Position numbers and translations under genes: made by a program
DNA from: Ahaetulla prasina
Lineage: Eukaryota; Chordata; Lepidosauria; Squamata; Colubridae
Assembly (NCBI RefSeq): GCF_028640845.1
Contig: NC_080539.1
Coordinates: 372,740,233 to 372,804,232 of the forward strand
Direction: 5' to 3'
Length of the DNA: 64,000 bases
The notes under the pieces: model-generated
Told to the model about the DNA's origin: nothing
Databases searched by the model: none
What the model saw: the letters and a program-made list of their open reading frames with translations, nothing else
In this document: positions 56,901-64,000 of the stretch, one piece after another
Layout: each line of letters opens with the position of its first letter
Position numbering within the stretch: position 1 is the first letter of the stretch

Positions 56901-59900
56901 CACTTCAGGGGTAGCCCCATGTAGAGAGCATTGCAATAATCCAGGCGAGAAGTGACGAGAGCATGAGTGACTGTGCATAAGGCATCCCGGTCCAGAAAGG
57001 ACTTAGACTTAGACTAACTTTATAATCACTTTGAATGTACACTAATCTGCTTACATTAAAATGAAATTTCATTGCATACAGCTCTCAAAAGGTTTCCAAT
57101 ATACACTACATAAAAATGACAAAACAAACAAATACAAAATTATGCCTATACCCATATATATTATATGACCCAGGGAAACGACACAGTCTAGTTTGAATGT
57201 ATACATGTACATGGCGCGAGAAACAAATCTTGCGAGTTTACCAGACCAGATGGCATAGGGAACAAAGTTGTTACAGAATCCGGTAGTCCTGCTAGAAATA
57301 TTTCGAAACCTCCTTCCAGAGGGGACCAATAGACTGTGAAGTGGGTGTGCAGGGTCGCTAACAATGCTTGGAGTTCTAAACAAATAGCAATTATAAGCAG
57401 TATCCTGAATGACAGGAAGTGAGCTTCCTATAATTTTCTCCACTGTCCTCACCACTCTCTGTATGGACTTTCTATCAGAGCCACTGCGGCCACCAAACCA
57501 AACAGAGATGTAATTTGTTAAAACATTCTCAGTCTTGCCTTTGTAAAAAGTGGCCAGGACAGGAGAAAGATGGGCTCTCCTCATCCGACGCAGGAAATGC
57601 AGACACTGGTTTGCACGCTTCATCTAAGGATGACGTGTGAAGAGACCAATTAAAAGCCACCTTGCGTAGCAATGGAAATGTTGTGGTTTTTAAGTCGAGG
57701 TTAAAGGTAAAGGTTCCCCTCGCACATATGTGCTAGTCGTTGCCGACTCTAGGGGGCGGTGCTCATCTCCGTTTCAAAGCCGAAGAGCCAGCGCTGTCCA
57801 AAGACGTCTCCGTGGTCATGTGGCCGGCATGACTCAACGCCAAAGGCACACGGAACGCTGTAACCTTCCCACCAAAGGTGGTCCCTATTTTTTCTACTTG
57901 CATGTTTTACGTGCTTTCGAAACTGCTAGGTTGGCAGAAGCTGGGACAAGTAACGGGAGCTCACCCCGTTACGCGGCAGCACTAGGGATTCGAACCGCTG
58001 AGCTGCTGACCTTTCGATCGACAAGCTCAACGTCCTAGCCCCTGAGCCACCGTAACCCCATTGGCTATTGGTGAAAAGACACCCCAAAAGCAGAGAGAGA
58101 GAGAACCAAACGGAGTGTCCCCAAGGTAGAGGATGATGGAACAGGCACAATAGCGGAAGCGGGTCTAGCGGGGTTAGGGAACACTAGTCCACATGAAGGC
58201 TTACCTTGTCCGGCGACATCCAGAGCAACCTTTTCGAAACCGACCGCCTGGAAAAACTGGTCTGCTCCTTCCAGGCAGTGGATCCTTTCCTGGAAAGAAA
58301 AAAAAAGTCGGAGAAGATTCATGAAGGCTAATTCTTCTTTCAGGTGAGCTTTATCTCAACTTCTACCAGGAGACCAAGAGCTCCACCTGCCCTCTCGAGG
58401 GGCCAGGATTCTCTTATTCATTGCTTCTCTTTTAGAGGGAATTGGTGCACGGATTCCCGCTGCAGCTCACCTGGAAAATTTTGTTCTGCATCTTAATTTT
58501 CCGATATTTCTCCTCTTCCGGATGGAGATGGATATTATCAAGGTACCTGGGAAGGAAAAGTAATAAAGGTGTGTGTATGTTGATATCGGCGCATTCCCTG
58601 CTTGAGCAGGGGGTTGGACTAGAAGACCTCCAAGGTCCCTTCCAACTCTTTGTTATTTCTCTGTCTCCCATTTCTGACCAGGTCTGCTTACATGATATAC
58701 AATGGAATCTTTGTTCAAATCTGGTTCACGTTTACTAGAAAAGCAGACAAGACTTGGGGTATCTTACAGAGGTAGTCCTCGACGTACGACCAAAATTGAG
58801 CCCAAAATTTCTGTTGCTGAGTGAGTTTTTCCCCCCCAATTTATGACCTTTCTTGCCAGAGTTGTTCAGTGAATCCCTGCGATTGTTAGGTTAGGAACAC
58901 GGTTGTTAAGTCAATCTGGCTTCCCCATTGACTTTGCTTGTCAGAAGGTCGCAACAGGGGATCACGTGACCCACCCGGGACACTGCGACCGTCATAAATA
59001 GGAGTCAGTTGCCAAGTGTCTGGATTTTGATCATGTGACCACAGGGACGCTGCAACGGTTGTGATGCGAAAAACGATCCTAAGTCACTTTTTTCAGTGTC
59101 GTCGTAACTTTCACTCGCTAAATGAGTGATTATAAGTCAGGTCTTTATTACGAGCAGTTCTCTCCTTATGAACTGGTTGCTTAGTGACTTTTCAAAGTTA
59201 TGATCTATCTGTAAAAGAGAACTTACGACCTGGATCTGATATTACAAGGTGTGCATTTGGTGATTTACAACGTGGCTACCTATACAGCCATTTGCAGTCT
59301 CCTGTGGCCACATACTCGTTATGTCCTCCTCGCCTCCGTCCGAAGGATGGCTTAATTAGCCGGCTCTTATCAGCTCTGGCAGCAAAAGAGCCAGCGTCTG
59401 CCAAGAGCCCTCGTTGACTGCCAAGACGGTGTTTGGGCTCTGCCGGAAAACAATGTTGATAGCTTCGTCTTCTTACATTTATTTTGTATCGGTGTCTTCT
59501 GCACTTTTGCCAAGAAAGGCCTTTGGCAGTTTGCCTAATTGGACCAAGGTTGGTGATAGGACTGAGGAATTTGTGTTGGAAGGAATTCGCTTTAATTTAG
59601 TTGAACTACGCTGAGAATGGAGTAATTCTCAGCTGTTCGAATAAAGTTTGTTTGTTTTTTTCACTGACTTGAGTTTCCTACTACCTACTCGGGCCCGGGT
59701 CACAACAAAACCACACCACCTACTTTGCGATGGTCTCCACGCCGAGTTTGACCTTCTCCCGGTCCCTGTTGAACGTGTGGATCTGCATGATGGAGGCGGC
59801 CACGGGATCTCTGGCAGCGTGCTGGCGGAGGAAGAGGAAGAGCCGGTGAGACAAGGGACCGGCGGAGATTCTCCCGCAATCCTCAAAAGGACAAAGTTTT

Positions 59901-61920
59901 ACCTCAAGGATGGCGTTTTTTATCTGCGCCTCCCTTTTGTCTTTTCGGACGGTGATGCCGGTCAGCGGGCAAATGAAGTAGACGCCCGAGACGGACAGGG
60001 AGGAAGGGTCTTCTTCGACATCAGGCAAAGAATTCTAACCAAAGGGGGGGAAAAAAAGGAGGAATTAAATTAGAGCAAGAGTTTCTCGACCTAAGCAGCT
60101 TTGAAACGGATGGACTTCAACTCCCAGAATTCCCCAGCCAGCTATGCAAAAGGATGAAGGATTCCTAGCTGAGAGGATTAGAAACCAAGACCGTGGGCGA
60201 GAAACGACTTTGACTCGTTCCTCCAATGTGACCCTGGGGACGGTTGTAACGGTTGTTAAGTGTGAAAAACGGTCATAAGCCACTTTTTCCAGCATCGTTC
60301 TAACTTCACTCACTAAACGAATGAAGTGTTAATACCACTTTATAAGGCCTTGGTAAGGCCACACTTGGAGTATTGCATCCAGTTTTGGTCGCCACGATGT
60401 AAAAAAGATGCTGAGATTCTAGAAAGAGTGCAGAGAAGAGCAACAAAGATGATTAGGGGACTGGAGGCTAAAACATATGAACATACTCCAGGCCTCTATT
60501 CCAAGATGGCTGACCGCAGCAGCTCTTCTTCCCGGGCTTCTTCCTCACCCTCCCAGGGACACCATTCCAACGTGGCCCCAGCCACTCATAGAAGCAGATC
60601 CAAATCTAGGGTACCCTCTACCAGAGCCAAATCTTTGGCTCTCATCATACCTCTGCTGCTGCAGAAAGGGCTGCCTTAAGAAGGCAGCGTGCCCTGGATA
60701 GGCAACTTGATAATGCCAAACAAAAATTAGCAGAGGATTGCAGGGAAGATCCTGTCCCCCCAGTGGGCATCAGAGACTCTACCTCTCCTCAGCAGACTGA
60801 GGCTTCTCATCAGCCCCTGTTAAACCAACCTGGATGGTCCCCCACTCTCCCAAGTGGTTCAGGAGAAAACCAGGAGACAGTCACTGCAGTATTTGGGGAC
60901 ACTTCCAGACCCGTGCCAGAACCACCTCATCAGGCACCTTCTGCCACCTTTACCCCCACAGCAGCGGGGACCCTTCAGAGAGAGGACAGCAATCCTAGTA
61001 TTCCTCAGGACATACGCCATCTTATTATTCAAACTATTTCTCAAGGCATTGATTCAGCCTTTACTCAGAGAGGTTTTCCAACCCCTTTTCCAACTGGATC
61101 TTCAGGCCAGAGATCCCACTCTGAAAGCCATCACACCAGACAACTGGTGTTGAACTGGTTCAACGCACACGTTCTCCCACCCCTTCCCACCACAGTGAGG
61201 ATTCCTTTTTGGGGGGGAAAGAAGACATGGCAGATTTTAACTTATCAGAGGATGAGGAATCTGCCCCAGACAAGCCTGCCCCCACTGGGCTTAGAACGGT
61301 TGCAGGAACTGGGTATGTCTAGTTTAATGAAAAGAAGGACCAGGGGAGACATGATAGCAGCCTTCCAATATCTCAGGGGTTGCCACAAAGAAGAGGGTAG
61401 AACAAGAAGCAATGGGTGGAAACTAATCAAGGAGAGAAGCAACCTAGAACTAAGGAGAAATTTCCTGACAGTCAGAACAATTAACTAGTGGAACTACTTG
61501 CCACCAGAAGTTGTAAAAGCTGGAAGTTTTTAAGAAGAGGCTGGACAACAATTTGTCTGAAATGCTATATAGGGTCTTCTCCTTGAGTAGGGGGTTGGAC
61601 TAGAAGGTCCCTTAGCGCTTGTTATTCTGTGGGCTGCCTGTATGCAGCTTGTACAACAGTCATCCTGGCCGTCCAATCTTAACATAATAGAAAGTTCTGA
61701 TTCTCAGTCGTTAACCTATCCATTTCCGCACAATCTGAATATTTTTTTGGACTATATTTTTCATCTCAAGGGGTTTCCTCATTTTTCCAGTGCTGTGCAA
61801 ATACAATTCTCGCTGCCGTCAAGACATGTCGAATTAAAGATGAATTCTCTTTTCGTACCTTCTGATCCACAGGTAGCCCCTTATCGCTCGCAGCCGCTTC
61901 GGCCATAAGCTCCTTTTTCA
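47847..61920 (-). CDS. UBXN6: UBXN6 (UBXD1), 3' nine coding exons; 5' end outside window
   Basis: Nine exons on the minus strand join in frame for 359 residues plus stop, matching human UBXN6 from about residue 83 of 441. UBXN6 is a cofactor of the AAA ATPase p97/VCP in endolysosomal sorting, autophagy of damaged lysosomes and ER-associated degradation. The PUB domain, which binds the p97 C-terminus, spans the exons at 59724, 58471, 58205 and part of 55176. The UBX domain spans those at 54605, 52232 and 47847. The N-terminal p97-binding VIM segment is not in the window. All introns are GT-AG. It converges on CHAF1A, as in human. Confidence 0.95.
48055..48178 (-). mobile_element. MITE family A with large internal deletion
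   Basis: AAGTAATCCTTGACTTATGAC and CAAATCGAGGACTATCTATG are the two ends, only about 120 bases apart. Confidence 0.7.
48195..48945 (+). mobile_element. Penelope-like retroelement with GIY-YIG endonuclease
   Basis: One frame encodes [20 protein letters not shown], then after a frameshift [60 protein letters not shown] and [30 protein letters not shown] is the GIY-YIG signature typical of Penelope-like elements. The ends are inverted copies (AAGAGGCAACTGGACT near 48245, AGTCCAGTTGCCTCTTG near 48908). The reverse transcriptase part is missing. Confidence 0.9.
49000..49690. other. UBXN6 intron, unassigned sequence
   Basis: No gene or repeat recognised, apart from a C-run at 49485. Confidence 0.4.
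49698..49812. mobile_element. Palindromic hAT MITE, diverged
   Basis: GGTGGACTTCAACTCCCAG on one side and CAGGTTGGAGACCCCTG on the other. Confidence 0.7.
50282..50640 (+). mobile_element. MITE family A
   Basis: Left CACAAGTAGTCCTCGAATTAC; GGGATCACGTGACCCCAGGAC inside; right end lost. Confidence 0.85.
50643..51036 (-). mobile_element. MITE family A, adjacent and inverted
   Basis: ATGGACCTCAACTTAACAAC at the left and AACTCGAGGACAACCTG at the right. With the copy at 50282 it forms an inverted pair. Confidence 0.85.
51037..51468 (+). mobile_element. L2-like LINE 3' part
   Basis: Coding remnant CGTGCGCTCTCACAGAGAGG, CTGTGGGGCTCCACCC, then tail GGGAGATAGGGCGGTATAC and (AAAT)n. Confidence 0.8.
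51474..51975. mobile_element. hAT-like element
   Basis: AGAGGTGAAATTCAACCGGC and GATCGGGCGAACTGGTAG at the left, AAATTGAATGTCAACACTG at the right, with an internal inverted repeat around the AGCTGCTCCAGCCTGTCCC region. The duplication is not clear. Confidence 0.6.
52006..52130. mobile_element. Palindromic hAT MITE, 8-bp TSD atctataa
   Basis: CAGGGGTCTCCAACGTTGG to AAGGTTGGAGACCCCTG; ATCTATAA at 51998-52005 and 52131-52138. It hit the right end of a MITE-A copy (GTAAGCCGAGGACTATCTAT). Confidence 0.92.
52232..52377 (-). CDS. UBXN6: UBXN6 exon (UBX domain)
   Basis: 146 nt: [49 protein letters not shown]. The usual p97-binding FPR loop of UBX domains is absent, as in human UBXN6, whose UBX does not bind p97. 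The acceptor is TGTTCCCGCAG and the donor CTG|GTAAGG. Confidence 0.95.
52615..52962 (+). mobile_element. L2-like LINE 3' part
   Basis: GAGAGCCTTCTCTGTGGC, then tail CGCCCTGAGTCCTTCGGGAG and AAATAAATAAATAAA. Confidence 0.85.
53124..53475 (-). mobile_element. MITE family A
   Basis: CAGGTAACCTTTGACTTAC to GTAAATCGGGGACTACG, with two GTCACGTGATC-type motifs. Confidence 0.85.
53481..54165. mobile_element. DNA element with TIR TATTTTTCGGAGTATAAGA
   Basis: ATATTTTTCGGAGTATAAGA at 53481 and its inverse TCTTATACTCCGAAAAATAC near 54144-54163. Inside is GC-richer DNA with AACAGCTGATTGGGGG and a TTATATATAACG box near 53800; an LTR may be nested within. Confidence 0.65.
54204..54562 (-). mobile_element. 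MITE family A
   Basis: TAGTAGTCCTCGACGTACAAC to TAAGTCGAGGACTATCTCTG. It ends about 42 bases from the UBXN6 exon at 54605. Confidence 0.88.
54605..54735 (-). CDS. UBXN6: UBXN6 exon (UBX domain start)
   Basis: 131 nt: [43 protein letters not shown]. It contains the first strands of the UBX fold. The acceptor is TCTCTGAAG and the donor CAAG|GTAAAG. Confidence 0.95.
54776..54907 (+). mobile_element. MITE family A fragment with a hAT arm inside
   Basis: AATCCTCGGCTTACGACTGG, then CAGGGGTCTCCAAACTTGG, then CGCTAAACGAACAGTTG. Confidence 0.6.
55176..55398 (-). CDS. UBXN6: UBXN6 exon (PUB end and linker)
   Basis: 223 nt: [61 protein letters not shown] and two bases. The acceptor is GTTCTTCCAG and the donor ACG|GTGAGT. 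An LTR begins about 20 bases upstream of the acceptor. Confidence 0.95.
55418..55905 (-). mobile_element. LTR (family L3a), minus strand
   Basis: Homologous along its length to 43310-43822 (CACCCAGCTCCCCAAACA, CAAAAGATTCCTTTAATAGG, CCACACCTATTCATCTCC). It begins about 20 bases from the acceptor of the UBXN6 exon at 55176-55398 and ends against a MITE-A copy. Confidence 0.7.
55906..56232 (+). mobile_element. MITE family A, internal part
   Basis: TTAAGCGAATCTTGGCTTTCC, TTTTGATCATGTGACCAGG, then an inverted partial copy ending near 56232. Confidence 0.65.
56250..57000 (-). mobile_element. L2-like LINE C-terminus, minus strand
   Basis: The minus strand reads [57 protein letters not shown] and [15 protein letters not shown], with frame changes, then the tail CTGAGTCCTTCGGGAGAAGG and (AAAT)n. 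Confidence 0.9.
57001..57625 (-). mobile_element. L2/Rex-like LINE C-terminus, open 184 codons, minus strand
   Basis: The minus strand reads [40 protein letters not shown] and [20 protein letters not shown] in one open frame to the stop at 57069. The 3' UTR has GCATACAGCTCTCAAAAG on the plus strand, also at 8382-8535. A retrotransposon fragment, not a host gene. Confidence 0.88.
57705..58060 (-). mobile_element. tRNA-derived SINE (third type), minus strand
   Basis: Reverse complement of the 28380 family: GAGATGAGCACCG-complement near 57755 and GGGATTCGAACCGCTGAG as the B box region. Confidence 0.9.
58205..58289 (-). CDS. UBXN6: UBXN6 exon (PUB domain)
   Basis: 85 nt: [28 protein letters not shown] plus one base. 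Human ERINCLEGTHEFFEAIGFQK. The acceptor is TTTCTTTCCAG and the donor CAAG|GTAAGC. Confidence 0.95.
58471..58546 (-). CDS. UBXN6: UBXN6 exon (PUB domain)
   Basis: 76 nt completing Lys and encoding [25 protein letters not shown]. Nearly identical to human. The acceptor is CTTCCCAG and the donor CAG|GTGAGC. Confidence 0.95.
58590..58662 (+). mobile_element. CR1 LINE 3' tail
   Basis: GCTTGAGCAGGGGGTTGGAC, CCAAGGTCCCTTCCAACTC. Confidence 0.88.
58767..59140 (+). mobile_element. MITE family A
   Basis: TTA then CAGAGGTAGTCCTCGACGTAC; GGGATCACGTGACCCACCCG inside; right end degraded. A further fragment lies at 59150-59225. Confidence 0.85.
59322..59707 (+). mobile_element. Solo LTR (family L2a) ending beside a UBXN6 splice donor
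   Basis: 386 bp from TGTCCTCCTCGCCTCCG to CGGGTCACAACA, with AATAAA at about 59640. Homologous to the start of 21503-22042. Its end is 16 bases from the GT donor of the UBXN6 exon at 59724. Confidence 0.75.
59724..59821 (-). CDS. UBXN6: UBXN6 exon (PUB domain start)
   Basis: 98 nt: [32 protein letters not shown] and two bases of Lys. It opens the PUB domain. The acceptor is CCTCCGCCAG and the donor AAA|GTAGGT at 59723-59722. A solo LTR ends 16 bases beyond the donor. Confidence 0.93.
59903..60034 (-). CDS. UBXN6: UBXN6 exon (CPLTG motif)
   Basis: 132 nt in phase 0: [44 protein letters not shown]. Human GVYFTCPLTGATLRKDQRDA is equivalent. The acceptor is TTTGGTTAG and the donor GAG|GTAAAA. 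The apparent open frame continuing into the next exon crosses an 81-bp intron. Confidence 0.92.
60230..60322 (+). mobile_element. MITE family A, right part
   Basis: GTTGTTAAGTGTGAAAAACGG to CACTAAACGAATGA; truncated by CR1. Confidence 0.75.
60323..61625 (+). mobile_element. CR1 LINE ORF2 end split by a ~810-bp insertion
   Basis: Left 60323-60480 ([27 protein letters not shown]) and right 61291-61625 ([18 protein letters not shown], then 3' tail). The break falls inside the [10 protein letters not shown] codons; joining the flanks restores CR1 order with little or no duplication. Confidence 0.88.
60481..61290 (+). mobile_element. Gag-like fragment, possibly DIRS-type, inserted in CR1
   Basis: Frames across it read [20 protein letters not shown], then [20 protein letters not shown] and [15 protein letters not shown], then [24 protein letters not shown] Ser-rich start, a short coiled coil and a final acidic SEDE motif suit gag of DIRS-like retroelements, which also integrate without target duplication. 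Frameshifts show it is dead. The family name is from memory and uncertain. Confidence 0.5.
61859..61920 (-). CDS. UBXN6: UBXN6 internal exon (first in window)
   Basis: 62 nt: two bases of a Val codon, then [20 protein letters not shown] in phase 0. Human has VRKELQAEATVSG. The acceptor is TGTGCTTCAG and the donor AAG|GTACGA. Earlier exons are not found between 61920 and 64000, which is all repeats. Confidence 0.88.
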
Positions 61921-61989
61921 CTGAAGCACAAAACAAAAAGAGGAAACAAGCCGATGAATAACAAGATTTTAAAACGGAGGAAGCGAAGG

Positions 61990-62316
61990 ACAGGAAGTCC
62001 TCGAATTACGACCACAACTGGGAACAGAATTTCCATTGCTAAGCGAGTCGTGGTCTGATTTTACCACCTTTTCGTTGGCGGGGGAAGGGGATGTAGTTGT
62101 TAAAACAAATCACTGCCGTTGTTAAGTGAATCACGTGGTTGTTAGGCAAATCCGGTTTCCCCATTGATCTGGCTTGTCAGAAGCCAGCTGGGAAGGCAAT
62201 CGTGGAGATTCTCCGACGGTCGCAAGTGCGAGGACTGATCAGAAGTCCCCTTTTTCAGTGTCACTGTAACTTTAAGCGATCAATAAGGGAACCGTTGTAA
62301 GTCCAAGACTACCTAT
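61990..62316 (+). mobile_element. MITE family A
   Basis: CAGGAAGTCCTCGAATTACG to AAGTCCAAGACTACCTATG. The next copy starts two bases on. Confidence 0.85.
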
Positions 62317-62317
62317 G

Positions 62318-62640
62318 CAGGTAGTTCTTGACTTACGACAGCGGAGTTCAAAATGTTTGTTGTTAAGTGAAACATTAGTTGAGTTTTGCTCCATTTTACG
62401 ACCTTTCTCACCACCATTGTATCCCTACAGTTGTTACGTGAGTCACACAGTTGTTAAGTGAATCTGGTTTCCCCATTGACCTCGCTCGCCAGAAGTTTGC
62501 GAAAGGGGATCACCTGACCCCGGGACATTGTGACCGTCATACATATGAGTCAGTGGCCAAGCGTCCAAATTTTGATTGCATGACTGAATTCTGACTCAGT
62601 TTTCGTTAACTGTGAAGACTGGTCATAAAAGTTTTTATTT
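62318..62640 (+). mobile_element. MITE family A, tandem neighbour
   Basis: CAGGTAGTTCTTGACTTACG, GGGATCACCTGACCCCGGGAC; right end lost. Confidence 0.85.
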
Positions 62641-62644
62641 TTTT

Positions 62645-62862
62645 CGGTGCCGTGGTGGTTAGAATGCAGCATTGCAGGCTAATTCTGCCCATTGCCAGCA
62701 GTTTGATTCTGACCAGCTCAAAGTTGACTCATCCTTCCACCTTTCTGAGGTCGGTAAATGAGGACCCAAATTGTTGGGGGCAATAGGCTGACTCTGTAAA
62801 CTGCTTAGAGAGGGCTGGAAAGCACCATAAAGCGGTATAAGAGTATCTATTGCTATCATCTC
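62645..62862 (+). mobile_element. Sauria SINE
   Basis: tRNA-like head GCCGTGGTGGTTAGAATGC, body CCACCTTTCTGAGGTCGG, tail AAGCGGTATAAGAGTATC and CTATTGCTAT. Confidence 0.92.
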
Positions 62863-62865
62863 TCT

Positions 62866-62957
62866 GCCTCTATCACACATCTCTCTCTCTTCTGTTTATC
62901 TACAATCTCTCTCTCTTTCCATATTTATCTATATCTATATTTATTTCTCTACCTATT

Positions 62958-62999
<42 letters not shown>

Positions 63000-63084
63000 T
63001 CTATCTATCATCTCTCTCTCTTCTATTTATCTACAATCTCTCTATCTTTCTATATTTATCTATATATATTTATTTCTCTACCTA

Positions 63085-63168
<84 letters not shown>

Positions 63169-63345
63169 TCTATCTATCATTCTCTTCTGTTTATCTACAA
63201 TCTCTCTATCTTTCTATATTTATCTATATCTATATTTATTTCTCTACCTATTTGTCTGTCTGTCTGTCTGTCTGTCTATCATCTCTCTTCTGTTTATCTA
63301 CAATCTCTCTATCTTTCTATCTTTATCTATATCTATATTTATTTC

Positions 63346-63393
<48 letters not shown>

Positions 63394-63566
63394 TCTCTCT
63401 TCTGTTTATCTACAATCTCTCTATCTTTCTATATTTATCTATATCTATATTTATTTCTCTACCTATTTGTCTGTCTGTCTGTCTATCTATCTATCATATC
63501 TCTCTCTTCTGTTTATTTACAATATCTTTCTATATTTATCTATATCTATATTTATTTCTCTACCTA

Positions 63567-63604
<38 letters not shown>

Positions 63605-63681
63605 ATCTCTCTCTCTTCTGTTTATCTACAATCTCTCTATCTTTCTATATTTATCTATATCTATATTTATTTCTCTACCTA

Positions 63682-63779
<98 letters not shown>

Positions 63780-63797
63780 AATCAATCATTTCTCTCT
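62866..63797 (+). repeat. Compound (TCTG)n(TCTA)n microsatellite with higher-order units
   Basis: Seven units each start with TTCTGTTTATCTACAATC (first bases near 62891, 63021, 63185, 63290, 63401, 63509 and 63618), continue with CTTTCTATATTTATCTATAT and TTTATTTCTCTACCTATTTG, and end in variable TCTG and TCTA runs. Unit length varies from about 105 to 165. Frames of 320 codons (Leu-Ser-Val-Cys / Ile-Tyr-Leu-Ser) are artefacts. It directly follows one Sauria SINE and precedes another. Confidence 0.97.
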
Positions 63798-64000
63798 CTA
63801 AGAGCCCTGGTGGTGCAGTGATTAGAATGCAGTATTGTAGGCTAATTCTGCTGACTGCCAGAGTTCGAATCTCACTAAGCTCAAGGTTGACTCAACCTTC
63901 CATCCTTCCGAGGTGGGTAAAATGAGGACCCAGATTGTTGGGGGCAAGAGGCTGACCCTGTAAACCGCTTAGAGAGGGCTGGAAAGCACCGTGAAGGGGT
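63798..64000 (+). mobile_element. Sauria SINE, runs off the right edge
   Basis: Head AGCCCTGGTGGTGCAGTG, B box AGAGTTCGAATCTCAC, body CATCCTTCCGAGGTGGG, tail AAACCGCTTAGAGAGGG. Confidence 0.92.

Noticed and set aside
57069..57623. 184-codon minus-strand ORF as a host gene
   Set aside because: It matches the C-terminus of an L2/Rex-type LINE and is followed by that LINE's tail.
60763..61488. 241-codon ORF as a novel gene
   Set aside because: It joins a gag-like insert to CR1 ORF2 across an insertion junction, and the gag frame itself is shifted.
62850..63925. ORFs of over 320 codons rich in Leu, Ser, Val, Cys, Ile and Tyr
   Set aside because: They arise from (TCTG)n(TCTA)n tetranucleotides, which stay open in several frames at once.
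1..64000. CRISPR arrays, operons or bacterial-type signals
   Set aside because: Spliced vertebrate genes and retroelements throughout; the direct repeats are microsatellites or dispersed transposons.

Overview
The window is nuclear DNA from a squamate reptile, most likely a snake. Evidence for this: Sauria-type tRNA SINEs, CR1 LINEs whose tails run into (AATAG)n-type microsatellites, a Bov-B LINE fragment, Penelope-like elements, and many copies of short DNA transposons. The real genes are a small minority of the sequence. They match the human 19p13.3 order SH3GL1(-) - CHAF1A(+) - UBXN6(-). Species and gene names rest on recalled protein similarity; no search was run.

Layout. 1-1018: intron 1 and first coding exon of SH3GL1 (endophilin A2, minus strand), with its GC-rich 5' region to about 2060. 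2060-8530: intergenic repeat pile-up (SINE, nested MITEs, solo LTR, LINEs) with one non-repeat island of three CCAAT boxes. 8630-9037: CpG-rich CHAF1A promoter and non-coding exon 1. 9095-10560: a large minisatellite at the start of CHAF1A intron 1. 11140-44072: fourteen coding exons of CHAF1A that join in frame into 912 codons plus stop; polyadenylation signals lie at 44289 and 44318. 44345-47840: convergent intergenic DNA with Penelope-like and LTR pieces. 47847-61920: nine 3' coding exons of UBXN6 (minus strand), giving the last 359 residues; the first ~80 residues lie beyond the right edge. 61990-64000: MITEs, two Sauria SINEs and a ~0.9 kb TCTG/TCTA microsatellite with higher-order structure.

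Functions. CHAF1A is the large (p150) subunit of chromatin assembly factor 1, which deposits H3-H4 behind replication forks through PCNA. UBXN6 is a p97/VCP cofactor with PUB and UBX domains. SH3GL1 is a BAR/SH3 endocytic protein. They share a neighbourhood, not a pathway.

The striking feature is transposon density right up to splice sites. CHAF1A exons 3, 10, 11 and 12 have a retroelement end within about 10-45 bases of the acceptor, and two UBXN6 exons have LTR ends within about 16-20 bases of a splice site. At least nine short hAT-type insertions show perfect 8-bp target duplications, several nested in other elements. Other notable items are a 38-bp near-perfect hairpin in CHAF1A intron 2, a hammerhead-ribozyme-like fold in a Penelope-type fragment, an in-frame ATG-TGA upstream of the CHAF1A start, and roughly two dozen copies of a TA-flanked MITE carrying CACGTGA motifs.
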